Assembly (NCBI RefSeq): GCF_027359675.1
Contig: NZ_CP114786.1
Location: forward strand, 6,174,501-6,238,500
Source: Roseibium sp. Sym1
Lineage (GTDB): Bacteria; Pseudomonadota; Alphaproteobacteria; Rhizobiales; Stappiaceae
Direction of reading: 5' to 3'
Length of the DNA: 64,000 nucleotides
In this document: positions 21,946 to 29,803 of the stretch, one piece after another
Layout: the number at the start of each line of letters is the position of its first letter
How positions within the stretch are numbered: the first letter of the stretch is position 1
The notes under the pieces: generated by a model
Told to the model about the DNA's origin: nothing
What the model saw: only the letters and a program-made list of their open reading frames with translations
Databases searched by the model: none
Position numbers and translations under genes: made by a program

Positions 21946-22527
21946 TCATTCCGCCGCCTCGACCTGCTCCGGCTTGAGCACCTTCGCATAGCGCTTGCGC
22001 AGCAAGGCCAGTTTCGGGTCGATATAGGTCTTGCAGAACGGCCGCTCCGGGCCTTTTGCGTAGTAGTTCTGAAAGCGCTCGTCTGAGGGTTTGAAGTCGG
22101 CAAGGGTCATGACGCTGGTGACCAGCGGTTCGTCGAACCCGTGCTGCAGCGCGCGCAGGATGCGGCCGACCTTCACGCCCGTTCCGGCGTCGTAGACATA
22201 GACCGCGCTGCGATACTTGCCGCGCAGCTTGTGGCGCGAGGTGCTGGAATGGGTCCGAAGGTGGATCTCGACCAGGTCCTCGAGCGGCAGCTCGACCGGA
22301 TCGAAGGTCACAATGACGGCTTCCGACCACGCGTCCTCGGGCGGGTCGGAGCGCACGAAGCCCTGATCCACCCGGGATATGCCTGCAATTGCCTGAAAGA
22401 CGGCCTCGGTGCACCAATGGCACCCGCCGCCCAATCCGATCTTCACCCCGGCCTCCAGTGGTCTGACGAGAGGCGCCCAGTGTGCCTGTGAGCGGGGCAA
22501 ATGCAAAACGGCTTGGTCGAGATTCAC
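21946..22527 (-). CDS. msrA: Peptide methionine sulfoxide reductase A
   Basis: An MsrA-family protein of about 193 residues from the GTG at 22525-22527. The catalytic motif is GG-C36-HW-C39-TEAVFQ (usual form GCFWG/GCFWC), with the downstream THSSTSRHKLRGKYRSAVYV block corresponding to the family's HDPT..N.QG.D.G.QYRS block. The C-terminus is long and Lys-rich. It reduces methionine-S-sulfoxide in proteins. Start is uncertain: the frame stays open to 22620, but that extension crosses an intergenic palindrome and has no family similarity; no clear ribosome-binding site marks the GTG. The divergence of the substrate-binding block suggests a subfamily different from canonical MsrA. Confidence 0.8.
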   Translation of the reverse strand: MNLDQAVLHLPRSQAHWAPLVRPLEAGVKIGLGGGCHWCTEAVFQAIAGISRVDQGFVRSDPPEDAWSEAVIVTFDPVELPLEDLVEIHLRTHSSTSRHKLRGKYRSAVYVYDAGTGVKVGRILRALQHGFDEPLVTSVMTLADFKPSDERFQNYYAKGPERPFCKTYIDPKLALLRKRYAKVLKPEQVEAAE

Positions 22528-22556
22528 ACAAGGGAGATGGAAGATACCTTCAAAGA

Positions 22557-22592
22557 TGTCACCCCGGACGCAGCGCGAGACCCTGGGTGACA
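22557..22592. repeat. REP-like palindromic element
   Basis: TGTCACCC (22557-22564) and GGGTGACA (22585-22592) form a perfect 8-bp inverted repeat around a GC-rich core with CGGACGCAGCGCGAGA. Composition and layout resemble the dispersed GTCATCCCGGACGCAGCG-type palindromes of rhizobial genomes. Only this one copy is clear in the window. Confidence 0.45.
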
Positions 22593-22635
22593 CCTGAGTT
22601 TGTGGATCGGGAATGGGCAACTGTCGCCGCCCTCC

Positions 22636-22848
22636 CTACGCTGCCTTCTTCGCCCCCGCTTTCGGGTTCGCCGCGAAATCGATCGCGGCCTTGAGGGTGC
22701 CCAGGTCGCCGATCTGGTTGGCGAGGATCAGCACCAGACGGGCATTCATGCAGTTGGCCTCCTCGTCGCTCATGTGGCGCTGGCTGGAAACCAGATGTTC
22801 GTAGAAACCGTCGGGGTCGGGAATGTTCCGTGTCAGGTCAAGAGCCAT
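22636..22848 (-). CDS. DUF2783 domain protein
   Basis: A 70-residue protein matching DUF2783 in length and pattern: an N-terminal IPDPDGFYEHLVSSQRHMSDEEANCMNARLVLILANQIGD core followed by a short Lys/Ala tail. DUF2783 genes commonly sit directly after FAD-dependent aromatic hydroxylase genes, as here (4-nt gap), which suggests a helper or small-subunit role for that enzyme. The role has not been shown. ATG at 22848 directly follows the hydroxylase stop. Confidence 0.85.
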   Translation of the reverse strand: MALDLTRNIPDPDGFYEHLVSSQRHMSDEEANCMNARLVLILANQIGDLGTLKAAIDFAANPKAGAKKAA

Positions 22849-22852
22849 CGTT

Positions 22853-24463
22853 TCACGCGCCTCCCATCGCGGTTTTCAAGGCGGTCTCCACCTTGTTGTC
22901 GTTGAAGTAGCGCCAGCGGGCAGCGACATGCTGGTCCGGGCGGATCAGGTAGACCGTGCCCGGCTGGCCGTCATAGCGTTCGGCCAGCTTGCCTTCGGCA
23001 TCGTCCAGGTCCTTGCCCACCTTGAGAACACGCGCCTTGATGCTACCGACAGAAATATCACCGGACGCGGTGTCACCGAAGACCAGCAACGTGAAACCAT
23101 CCCCGACCTGGTTGAGGAACCAGCCCTCCTTGCCGTTCACCCGGACGGGCGCGTCGGTGCAGCAGGTGCCCGGCCGCATCTTGCCGGCGAAGCTGGATTC
23201 GTCCTCCGTGTTGAGCGGGCTGTGCTGGTAGGGTGTCGGGGTCGACAGGCGGCCGGAATTCACCAGCGGCTTGGCAAAGTCCGTCACTTCGGACAGGTCC
23301 AGCACCGCGTCACGGTAGCGGCGCGAGGCTTCGTTTTTCGGCGTGATGAAGTCTGTCGAGCGGGTCGAGTTCAGCAGATTGTCGTCTGCCGCAAAGGCCC
23401 GTTCCTCATGATAGCTGTCGATCAGGCCCTCGGGTGCCGCGCCATCAAGGACCAGCTTCAGCTTCCAGCCCAGATTGTCGATGTCCTGGACGCCGGTGTT
23501 GGCGCCGCGTGCGCCGAAGGGCGAGACCTGGTGCGCGGCATCGCCTGCAAACAGCACCCGGCCATAGCGGAACCTGTCGATCCGCCGGCAGGCAAACTGG
23601 TAGACCGAGGCCCATTCCAGTTCGAACTCCCGGTCCTCGCCCAGCATGGCCTTGACGCGCGGGATGATATTTTCCGGTTTCTTCTCCTCTTCCGGATCCG
23701 CGTCCCAGCCGAGCTGGAAATCGAGCCGCCAGACGTCGTCGCACTGCTTGTGCAGCAGCGCGGACTGGCCGCGATGGAACGGCGGGTCGAACCAGAACCA
23801 GCGCTCGGTCGGAAAATCCGCCTTCATGATGATGTCGGCGATCAGGAAGCGGTCCTGGAAGAACTGGCCGGAGAAACCGGCACCGACCATCTTGCGGGTG
23901 TCGGAATTGGCGCCGTCGCAGGCGACCACCCAGTCGGCCTCCATGCGGAAGACACCGTCCGGTGTTTCCACGGTCAGGGTCGCGTGGTCGTCGTCCTGGG
24001 TCAGGTTGATCAGCTTGTGCTGCCAGCGCAAATCGATGAGGTTCGATTTTTGTGCCTCTTCGACCATGTACTCTTCCAGGTAATATTGCTGGAGATTGAT
24101 GAAGGCCGGGATCTTGTGCCCCTGTTCGGGCAGAAGGTCGAAGGAATAGGCCAGGTCATCCCGGAAGAAGACCTTGCCGACCTGCCACTCGACACCCTTT
24201 TCGATCATGCGTGTCGCACAGCCGAGCCGGTCCCAGATTTCCAGCGGGCGCTTGGCGTAGCAGACGGCCCGCGAGCCCACCGAGACGGTGTTGTTGTCGT
24301 CGAGAACGACCACCGGAATGCCGCGCTGTGCGAAATCAAGCGCGGCCGTCAAGCCAATCGGACCGGCCCCGATCACCACCACCGGATGACGCCTGAGCAC
24401 ACCCGTGCGCTGTTCCTCCGACTGCCGGTAGTTGTATTGCGGATATTGATAGGTTTGAAACAT
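22853..24463 (-). CDS. FAD-dependent aromatic hydroxylase (MhpA/PheA-type)
   Basis: A 536-residue class A flavoprotein monooxygenase. It has the FAD dinucleotide-binding GAGPIG (32-37) with the long VVVLDDNNTVSVGSRA continuation, a mid-protein VACDGANSDTRK (DG motif) and the second FAD motif GRVLFAGDAAHQVSPFGARGAN. The C-terminal thioredoxin-like region follows. Such enzymes hydroxylate phenolic substrates using NAD(P)H and O2; MhpA-type substrates are possible but not determined. The ATG at 24463 follows GGGAGGAGAG. It is downstream of a VOC protein that may cleave the hydroxylated ring and upstream of DUF2783, forming a three-gene catabolic unit. Confidence 0.9.
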   Translation of the reverse strand: MFQTYQYPQYNYRQSEEQRTGVLRRHPVVVIGAGPIGLTAALDFAQRGIPVVVLDDNNTVSVGSRAVCYAKRPLEIWDRLGCATRMIEKGVEWQVGKVFFRDDLAYSFDLLPEQGHKIPAFINLQQYYLEEYMVEEAQKSNLIDLRWQHKLINLTQDDDHATLTVETPDGVFRMEADWVVACDGANSDTRKMVGAGFSGQFFQDRFLIADIIMKADFPTERWFWFDPPFHRGQSALLHKQCDDVWRLDFQLGWDADPEEEKKPENIIPRVKAMLGEDREFELEWASVYQFACRRIDRFRYGRVLFAGDAAHQVSPFGARGANTGVQDIDNLGWKLKLVLDGAAPEGLIDSYHEERAFAADDNLLNSTRSTDFITPKNEASRRYRDAVLDLSEVTDFAKPLVNSGRLSTPTPYQHSPLNTEDESSFAGKMRPGTCCTDAPVRVNGKEGWFLNQVGDGFTLLVFGDTASGDISVGSIKARVLKVGKDLDDAEGKLAERYDGQPGTVYLIRPDQHVAARWRYFNDNKVETALKTAMGGA

Positions 24464-24537
24464 CGGGCTCTCCTCCCAGATCCGCCAAGGCGGTGTCGAG
24501 CGCGCGGCACTTGCCGCAGCGCGCGCATTTGTCGTCC

Positions 24538-25080
24538 TCACACATCGGCCAGCTCTTTGGCATGCAGCCATTCGGCATGTTTCGGCGCACGTTTGGTCTT
24601 TGACCACTCCTCCAGCATCTGCCACTTGACCTCGTCGAGACGCGCCAGCAAGCGGTCCTCCTCCGGATCCGGGCAGGCCAGCTCGATGCGATGACCATTG
24701 GGATCGAAGAAGTAGATGGAATGGAAGATCGAGTGGTCGGTGACGCCCAGGACCTCGACACCGTTTTTCTCCAGATGGTCCTTGAAGTCGATCAGCTCGT
24801 CCCGGTCCTTCACCTTGAAGGCGATGTGCTGCACCCAACGCGGCGTGTTCGGGTCGAAACCCATTTCCGGCTTGGTCGGCAGTTCGAAAAAGGCAAGCAC
24901 GTTGCCGTTGCCGGCGTCCAGGAAGATGTGCATGTAGGGATCGGGTTCATGCGTGGACGGTACGTGGTCTTCGGCGATGGCCAGGATGAAGTCCATGTTC
25001 AGCATCTTGCCGTACCATTCGACAGTTTCCTTGGCATCCTTGCACCGGTAGGCGACGTGGTGCATCTGCTCGATTTTCAT
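24538..25080 (-). CDS. VOC-family protein, likely ring-cleavage dioxygenase-like
   Basis: A 180-residue VOC protein. Metal-ligand candidates are the early HHVAYRC, the central WVQHIAFKVKDRDEL and the late SIYFFDPNGHRIELACP (Glu). Size (one two-module domain plus a ~35-residue C-terminal helix) and position before a flavin hydroxylase suggest a dioxygenase or isomerase step in aromatic breakdown; the exact reaction is not deducible. The ATG at 25080 follows GGAGGAACGG. First gene of the leftward unit, divergent from nitrile hydratase, with a palindromic operator just upstream. Confidence 0.85.
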   Translation of the reverse strand: MKIEQMHHVAYRCKDAKETVEWYGKMLNMDFILAIAEDHVPSTHEPDPYMHIFLDAGNGNVLAFFELPTKPEMGFDPNTPRWVQHIAFKVKDRDELIDFKDHLEKNGVEVLGVTDHSIFHSIYFFDPNGHRIELACPDPEEDRLLARLDEVKWQMLEEWSKTKRAPKHAEWLHAKELADV

Positions 25081-25100
25081 GGGACCGTTCCTCCGCAATT

Positions 25101-25116
25101 AGTTACATATGTAACT
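25101..25116. promoter_or_regulatory. Perfect palindromic operator in the VOC/nitrile hydratase promoter region
   Basis: AGTTACATATGTAACT is a perfect 16-bp palindrome 21 nt upstream of the VOC start codon, where it would overlap the leftward promoter. Size and symmetry fit a MarR/TetR-type dimer repressor. No such regulator gene is next to it in this window. Confidence 0.7.
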
Positions 25117-25140
25117 ATATAGTCCCGCAGAGCGATTGCC

Positions 25141-25154
25141 TTGATCCAGATCAA
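25141..25154. promoter_or_regulatory. FNR/FixK/Dnr-type box
   Basis: TTGATCCAGATCAA fits the TTGAT-N4-ATCAA consensus of FNR/FnrL/FixK regulators exactly. It lies about 67 nt from the VOC start and 123 nt from the nitrile hydratase start, so oxygen- or nitrogen-oxide-responsive control of one or both units is possible. Confidence 0.6.
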
Positions 25155-25186
25155 ATTGGTTACAAGCGCAACCATTTTGATCTGGA
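25145..25186. repeat. Long inverted repeat in the divergent promoter region
   Basis: TCCAGATCAAATTGGTT (25145-25161) and AACCATTTTGATCTGGA (25170-25186) form 17-bp arms matching at 16 positions around an 8-nt loop. The left arm overlaps the FNR-type box. It may be a large composite operator or an RNA hairpin in a leader. Confidence 0.75.
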
Positions 25187-25270
25187 GGAAAACACCGGAG
25201 ATCACGTCGGCAATTGACAGCACTCCGCCCGCGTTTTCATATGTGAGCCTCACCCTGCCAGGAGCCGCCC

Positions 25271-25906
25271 ATGTCCGGTCACGACCACTCCCATGATCAC
25301 GACCATTCAGACCTCAGCGACATCGAGTTGCGCGTGCGTGCGCTGGAGACCCTGCTGACCGAAAAGGGCTACATTGATCCGCCTGCGCTCGACGAGCTGA
25401 TCGAGACCTACGAAACCAGGATAGGCCCGAAGAACGGCGCAAAAGTGGTCGCCCGGACCTGGACGGACCCTGAGTACCGGGACCGTCTTTTGAAAGACGC
25501 GACGGCGGCCATTGCCGAGTTCGGTTTCACCGGCCGCCAGGGTGAGCACATGGTGGCGGTGGAGAACACCAAGGCCACGCACAACATGGTCGTGTGCACG
25601 CTCTGCTCCTGTTATCCCTGGACCGTGCTCGGCCTGCCGCCGGTCTGGTACAAGTCGCCGCCCTACCGCTCGCGCGCGGTGCGCGACCCGCGCGGCGTGC
25701 TCGACGAATTCGGCGTGCACCTGCCCGAAGACAAGGAGATCCGGGTCTGGGACAGCACCGCGGAAGTCCGTTACCTGGTGATCCCGGAGCGCCCCGTTGG
25801 AACGGAAGACTGGAGCGAGGAGCAACTCGCCGAACTGGTCACCCGCGACAGCATGATCGGCACCGGGCTGGCGCTGGATCCCCTGAAAGAGGAACCGGTG
25901 ACATGA
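25271..25906 (+). CDS. nthA: Nitrile hydratase alpha subunit (cobalt type)
   Basis: A 211-residue alpha subunit. It has a His/Asp-rich N-terminus ([11 protein letters not shown]), then the metal-binding claw V-C109-T-L-C112-S-C114. Thr after the first Cys is the signature of cobalt-type enzymes (iron types have Ser); two of the cysteines become sulfinic/sulfenic acids. With the beta subunit it hydrates nitriles to amides in the cytoplasm. The ATG at 25271 follows AGGAG. It overlaps the beta subunit gene by 4 nt (ATGA). The His-rich tail could load cobalt, which is inference. Confidence 0.96.
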   Translation: MSGHDHSHDHDHSDLSDIELRVRALETLLTEKGYIDPPALDELIETYETRIGPKNGAKVVARTWTDPEYRDRLLKDATAAIAEFGFTGRQGEHMVAVENTKATHNMVVCTLCSCYPWTVLGLPPVWYKSPPYRSRAVRDPRGVLDEFGVHLPEDKEIRVWDSTAEVRYLVIPERPVGTEDWSEEQLAELVTRDSMIGTGLALDPLKEEPVT

Positions 25907-26562
25907 ACGGTGCCCAGGATCTCGGCGGCCAGATGGGCTTCGGCCCGGTCGGGCCGGAAGACAATGAACCGAATTTCCATGCCAAATGGGAAGAGCGTGC
26001 CTTTGCGGTGACGCTGGCCATGGGGGCGACCGGCTCCTGGACGCTCGATGCCTCGCGTTTTGCAAGGGAAACCCTGCCGCCGGCCGAGTATCTCAGCTCC
26101 AGCTATTACGAGATCTGGACCAAGGGCCTGGAACGGCTGGTGGTGACACATGGCCTTGTCACCGACGAGGAACTGAAACAGGGCAAGGCGCTTGTAGATC
26201 CCAAGCCAGTCAAACAGGTTTTGAAGGCGCCGGATGTCGCCGCAGTGCTCGCCAGGGGCGCTCCGGTCGACCGGCCCGAACGGCAACCGGCCCGATTCCG
26301 TGTCGGCGACAAGGTGCGGACCAGGCGCCTCCATCCGGAAACGCACATCCGCCTGCCGCGCTACGCGCGGGATGTTGCGGGAACGATCGAGGTGGTGCAC
26401 GGGGTGCATGTCTTTCCCGACACAAATGCCCATGGCAAGGGAGAGCAGCCGGCCTGGCTCTATGGTGTTGCCTTCAAGGGCACCGACATCTGGGGGCCGG
26501 ACAGCGATCCCAATCTGAGCCTGCGACTCGATCTCTGGGAGCCCTATCTTGACCTTGCCTGA
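25903..26562 (+). CDS. nthB: Nitrile hydratase beta subunit
   Basis: A 219-residue beta subunit. It has the N-terminal family pattern ([16 protein letters not shown]), a helical middle, and the C-terminal SH3-like barrel ([36 protein letters not shown]), with the Arg residues that contact the alpha claw. It starts at the ATG overlapping the alpha stop; the frame is open much further upstream but only as a shadow within nthA. It is 14 nt overlapped by the accessory gene, so the three are tightly coupled. Confidence 0.96.
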   Translation: MNGAQDLGGQMGFGPVGPEDNEPNFHAKWEERAFAVTLAMGATGSWTLDASRFARETLPPAEYLSSSYYEIWTKGLERLVVTHGLVTDEELKQGKALVDPKPVKQVLKAPDVAAVLARGAPVDRPERQPARFRVGDKVRTRRLHPETHIRLPRYARDVAGTIEVVHGVHVFPDTNAHGKGEQPAWLYGVAFKGTDIWGPDSDPNLSLRLDLWEPYLDLA

Positions 26563-26905
26563 CGAGCTGCCCGCCACGCCGCGCCTGCCGCTCGACCAGG
26601 ACGGCGGCCCCGTCTTCTCCGCCCCCTGGGAAGCCCGTGTCTTCGCCATGACGCTCCAGGCCCATCAGGCAGGTGTCTTCACCTGGCCGGAATGGGCCGA
26701 GACACTCGGCGCCGAGCTGGCCAGGGACGGTGACGGCAGCGGCGAGACGCTGGGATATTACGATCACTGGCTGACCGCTTTCGAAACGCTTCTGAACGCC
26801 AAGGGCGTCGCCGGCGCCGGACAGCTCGCCGATCTCAGGAAGGCCTGGGACGCGGCCGCCAAGGCGACACCGCACGGACAGCCCATCGAGCTGCAACGGA
26901 GTTGA
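26549..26905 (+). CDS. Nitrile hydratase accessory (activator) protein
   Basis: A 118-residue protein of the nitrile hydratase activator type, related to the N-terminal part of the beta subunit (FSAPWEARVFAMTLQAHQAGVFTWPEWAETLGAEL, GYYDHWLTAFETLL). In cobalt enzymes this protein swaps metal-loaded alpha into apoenzyme. Start is a TTG at 26549 with GGGAG 7 nt upstream, inside the end of nthB; no in-frame ATG gives a complete family N-terminus. Its cobalt-delivery role is family knowledge, not shown here. Confidence 0.88.
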   Translation: MTLPDELPATPRLPLDQDGGPVFSAPWEARVFAMTLQAHQAGVFTWPEWAETLGAELARDGDGSGETLGYYDHWLTAFETLLNAKGVAGAGQLADLRKAWDAAAKATPHGQPIELQRS

Positions 26906-26912
26906 GCGTGCC

Positions 26913-27365
26913 ATGCATCTGAAGGTTCCGCCCGTTGCCGTCTTCCTGATCGCCGTCGCCCTGCTGGCCGCCGGCCACTATCTGTTGCCCGCCCTGTCGC
27001 TCTCCTTTCCCGGCCAGGTGAACCTTGCGCTTCTTCTCGGCCTTGCCGGTGTCGTTCCCGGCATCCAGGCCGTCCTGGAATTCATTGCGCGCAAGACCAC
27101 GGTCAATCCGATGACACCGGACACCGCGACAACACTGGTCACGGGCGGGATCTACCGGATCAGCCGCAATCCGATGTATCTGGGGCTGCTGTGCGTGCTC
27201 CTGGCCATCGCGATCTTCTGGGGCACGTTGACGGCACTGGCCGTCATACCGGGTTTCGTCTGGTTCATGACCGAATACCAGATCAAGCCGGAGGAAACCG
27301 CCCTTCGAAAGGTTTTCGGCGCCGACTATGACGCCTATCTCGCCAAGGTTCGCCGCTGGATCTGA
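26913..27365 (+). CDS. Isoprenylcysteine-methyltransferase-like membrane protein
   Basis: A 150-residue protein with four hydrophobic segments (about 5-25, 28-48, 89-115 by pairs). The diagnostic RNPMYLG motif and C-terminal EE..L...FG..Y..Y...VRRW pattern identify the isoprenylcysteine carboxyl methyltransferase/PEMT-like family. Bacterial members methylate lipids or unknown small molecules using S-adenosylmethionine. It follows the nitrile hydratase accessory gene by 7 nt, so it is co-transcribed, although no functional link to nitrile hydration is obvious. It converges with the LysR gene. Confidence 0.85.
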   Translation: MHLKVPPVAVFLIAVALLAAGHYLLPALSLSFPGQVNLALLLGLAGVVPGIQAVLEFIARKTTVNPMTPDTATTLVTGGIYRISRNPMYLGLLCVLLAIAIFWGTLTALAVIPGFVWFMTEYQIKPEETALRKVFGADYDAYLAKVRRWI

Positions 27366-27371
27366 GCCTTC

Positions 27372-28262
27372 TCACTTTCCGAGATAGAACCCGCTGTTCT
27401 CCTTGTAGGCATCCGCGGCAAAGCGCAGGAAGGTGCGGATGCGGGCGACATTTTTCAGATCGGGATGGGTCAGGATCCAGATGTCGAAATAGCGTGTCGG
27501 CTCGACACCGGGCAGGCGCATCAGGTCAGGGTCGTGATCGCCCAGGAAACAGGGCAGCCGGCCGATGCCCATGCCTGCGCGCACGGCCGCATGCATGGTG
27601 ATCATGTCATCAGTGACGGTTGCCACCTCGCCGTTGGGATAACGCTCGCGCAGGTCTTTCGGAACGCTGTTGCCCCACCACTTGAAAGCAACGAACGGCA
27701 CCCTGGCGGTGGTCATGCTGTCGCGATAGGCCTCCTGGAACCTGCGGGCAAACTCGCGTGACACGTAGTAACACCGGTTCTGGCCAGTGGCGCGGCGTCC
27801 GAACAAGGTCTCGTCGGGCTTGTCGGTCACCCGCACGGCAATGTCGGCCTCGCGCCGGTGCAGGCTCAGGATCTCGTTGGCGGCGTTCATGGTGACATCG
27901 ATCTGCGGGTGCCGCTCCTTGAACCTGGCAACGATGTCGGCAAGCTGCGCCTGGAAGATGAGCTGCGCGGCGGTCACCCGGAGCGGGCCTTCCAGCTCCG
28001 CGTCGCGGGCGGTGATGCGTGTGTCCAGCGACAGCACTTCGGCTTCCATGCGCCGGGCGGTCTCGATCGCCTCCTCGCCTGCCGCGGTCGCGGTAAAACC
28101 TTCCGGCAACCTGTCGAACAGGCGCGTTCCCATCCGCTCTTCGAGCGCCGTCAGCCGGCGCGACACGGTGGAGTGGGTCACGCCGAGCGACCGCGCCGCC
28201 CTGGTGACACTGCCCGCCTTGGCGACGGCGAGCACGAATTTCAGATCATCCCAATTGTCCAT
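27372..28262 (-). CDS. LysR-family transcriptional regulator
   Basis: A 296-residue LysR protein: N-terminal winged helix (WDDLKFVLAVAKAGSVTRAARSLGVTHSTVSRRLTALEERMG, 3-60) and a substrate-binding domain of periplasmic-binding fold (~90-290). Helix-turn-helix sequence and length resemble members that control the divergent neighbour. I take the ATG at 28262, where family members begin; an in-frame ATG at 28271 and an upstream open frame to 28325 are alternatives. The divergent DUF1330-like gene starts 98 nt away and is the likely target. No Shine-Dalgarno sequence is obvious. Confidence 0.9.
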   Translation of the reverse strand: MDNWDDLKFVLAVAKAGSVTRAARSLGVTHSTVSRRLTALEERMGTRLFDRLPEGFTATAAGEEAIETARRMEAEVLSLDTRITARDAELEGPLRVTAAQLIFQAQLADIVARFKERHPQIDVTMNAANEILSLHRREADIAVRVTDKPDETLFGRRATGQNRCYYVSREFARRFQEAYRDSMTTARVPFVAFKWWGNSVPKDLRERYPNGEVATVTDDMITMHAAVRAGMGIGRLPCFLGDHDPDLMRLPGVEPTRYFDIWILTHPDLKNVARIRTFLRFAADAYKENSGFYLGK

Positions 28263-28360
28263 GCCGTGCATTTTTGCACATGAGCATTCCGAATTTGAAG
28301 AATTTTTCGCGTCCACCGATCTCACTATGTTGAGAGCGTCTCGACAAAAGGAGTTTTGAG

Positions 28361-28648
28361 ATGACCGTACAAGCCCTCGCCATGATCACCGTCACCGACA
28401 AGGAAGCCCTCGGCGCCTACCGCGAAAAGGCCGCGGAAGCCCTCGCCCGCCACGGCGGCAGCGTTGTCGCCGCAGACCCCGAACCGCTGGTTCTGGAAGC
28501 CGCCAATGACGCCCCGAACGTCGTCGCCGTGCTTGCCTTCCCGAACGCCGATGCCGCAAAGGCGTGGCGCGAGGATCCGGATCTCGCCGACATCCACGCC
28601 CTGCGCAACAAGGGCGGCAAGTCGACGATCGTGGTGCTGCCGGGCTGA
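28361..28648 (+). CDS. DUF1330-family protein
   Basis: A 95-residue ferredoxin-like-fold protein: MITVTDKEALGAYREKAAEALARHGGSVVAAD, then LVLEAANDAPNVVAVLAFPNADAAKAWREDPDLADIHALRNKGGKSTIVVLPG, which follows the dimeric alpha-beta-barrel DUF1330 pattern. Function unknown. ATG 28361 follows AAAGGAG closely. Transcribed divergently from the LysR regulator, which may control it. No metal ligands or catalytic residues are evident. Confidence 0.85.
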   Translation: MTVQALAMITVTDKEALGAYREKAAEALARHGGSVVAADPEPLVLEAANDAPNVVAVLAFPNADAAKAWREDPDLADIHALRNKGGKSTIVVLPG

Positions 28649-28886
28649 AACCAAGCGGCCGGCACCCGAACTCCTCCTCCCGAGGCATTCGGCCAGGTCC
28701 GCCTGAGAGGATGAGGGATACCAGGTGGGACCGGTCCGTTCCTGCCTGCAAGCCGCCCCCCTTGCCCGTAAGCAGGTGCTTACGGGCGCCCTTGTCAGCA
28801 ATCCGGCAATCGACCGCGCCCCTTTCCCGGTTCAGATCTCGAACAGGCCAATCACGGCCCGGTTCTGTTCCAAGAAAGGTTTTTCC

Positions 28887-29147
28887 ATGTTCAAGCACGT
28901 TTTTGCCACGGCCGCTCTGGTCCTGCTGCCGGTGACGGCCAATGCCATGCCCGCTGTCGGCGATACGGTCGGAACCAATCCGGCCGATGCCACGGCCGCG
29001 CTCGCCGAAGCCGGTTGCAAGGTTCAGGAGTTCGAGGCCGAAGACGGCAAGATCGAAGCGAAATGCACCGACGTCGCGAACATGCGCTGGGAGATCTATA
29101 TCGACCCGAAGACCGGCAAGGTCACCAACGTCAAGGCCGACGACTGA
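28887..29147 (+). CDS. Secreted PepSY-domain protein
   Basis: An 86-residue protein with a Sec signal peptide (1-20, cleaved after TANA) and one PepSY-like domain in which GCKVQEFEAEDGKIEAKCTDVANMRWEIYIDPKTGKVTNVKADD carries two cysteines that could pair in the periplasm. PepSY domains next to membrane cytochromes are often linked to regulation of redox or protease activity. It precedes a cytochrome b gene by only 2 nt. The ATG at 28887 is chosen as the one giving a signal peptide. Confidence 0.8.
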   Translation: MFKHVFATAALVLLPVTANAMPAVGDTVGTNPADATAALAEAGCKVQEFEAEDGKIEAKCTDVANMRWEIYIDPKTGKVTNVKADD

Positions 29148-29149
29148 TC

Positions 29150-29803
29150 ATGGCCACTCCCAAGTCGCGCCACGAAACCGGGAGGGCGCACAGCCCTCCC
29201 GATCCCTGGGACCCGGTCGTGCGCATCAGCCACTGGACGCTCGCGGCAGCCGTGATCGCCAACGGTCTCCTGACCAAGCCAGGCGGAACGATCCACATCT
29301 GGATCGGCTGGGTTGCCCTCGGGCTCCTGGCGCTCCGGTTCTTCTGGGGCCTGTTCGGACCTGCAGAGGCCCGGTTTTCCTCGTTCCTGCCGGATCCGAG
29401 AGCAGCGGTGGCGCATCTCCTTCAGCTCGCTCGCGGCAAGCCGAGCGAATACCCGTCGCACAATCCCGCCGCCTCGATCATGGTCTACGCCCTGTGGGCC
29501 TGCCTGGTCGCGGTGACGGCAACAGGCCTCGTGATGACAGGCGGCAAGAGCCCGGTCACCATCGCCGAGGAGAAGGCTGCGGTTGCGGCGGGAGACTGGT
29601 CGGTGCTGGTAGACCAGGACGACAGCGAACATGCCTCCGAAGACAACGACGCCGGAGAAATCATGGAAGAAATTCACGAAACGGCCGCCAACCTGCTCCT
29701 CATTCTGGCGCTGCTCCATGTCGCGGGCGTCGCGGTTGAAAGCCGGCTCCTGAGGCGTAATCTTGTCCGACCGATGATCTACGGCCGGGCCAGGAACAAA
29801 TGA
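29150..29803 (+). CDS. Cytochrome b561-family membrane protein
   Basis: A 217-residue integral membrane protein with about four helices. Heme-ligand candidates are the histidines in VRISHWTLAAAV, GTIHIWIGWVAL and LLLILALLHVAG, the pattern of the prokaryotic cytochrome b561/Ni,Fe-hydrogenase b subunit family. A soluble acidic loop (EDNDAGEIMEEIHE) lies between the last two helices. It probably passes electrons between quinone and a periplasmic partner; the PepSY protein upstream and LuxR-type regulator downstream (4-nt overlap) are its neighbours. Confidence 0.85.
   Translation: MATPKSRHETGRAHSPPDPWDPVVRISHWTLAAAVIANGLLTKPGGTIHIWIGWVALGLLALRFFWGLFGPAEARFSSFLPDPRAAVAHLLQLARGKPSEYPSHNPAASIMVYALWACLVAVTATGLVMTGGKSPVTIAEEKAAVAAGDWSVLVDQDDSEHASEDNDAGEIMEEIHETAANLLLILALLHVAGVAVESRLLRRNLVRPMIYGRARNK

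Noticed and set aside
22823..24694. Plus-strand open frame opposite the FAD hydroxylase
   Set aside because: Shadow frame; the hydroxylase has clear motifs.
25594..25902. Extended N-terminus of nitrile hydratase beta
   Set aside because: The extension lies within nthA in another frame; the family starts at the ATGA overlap.
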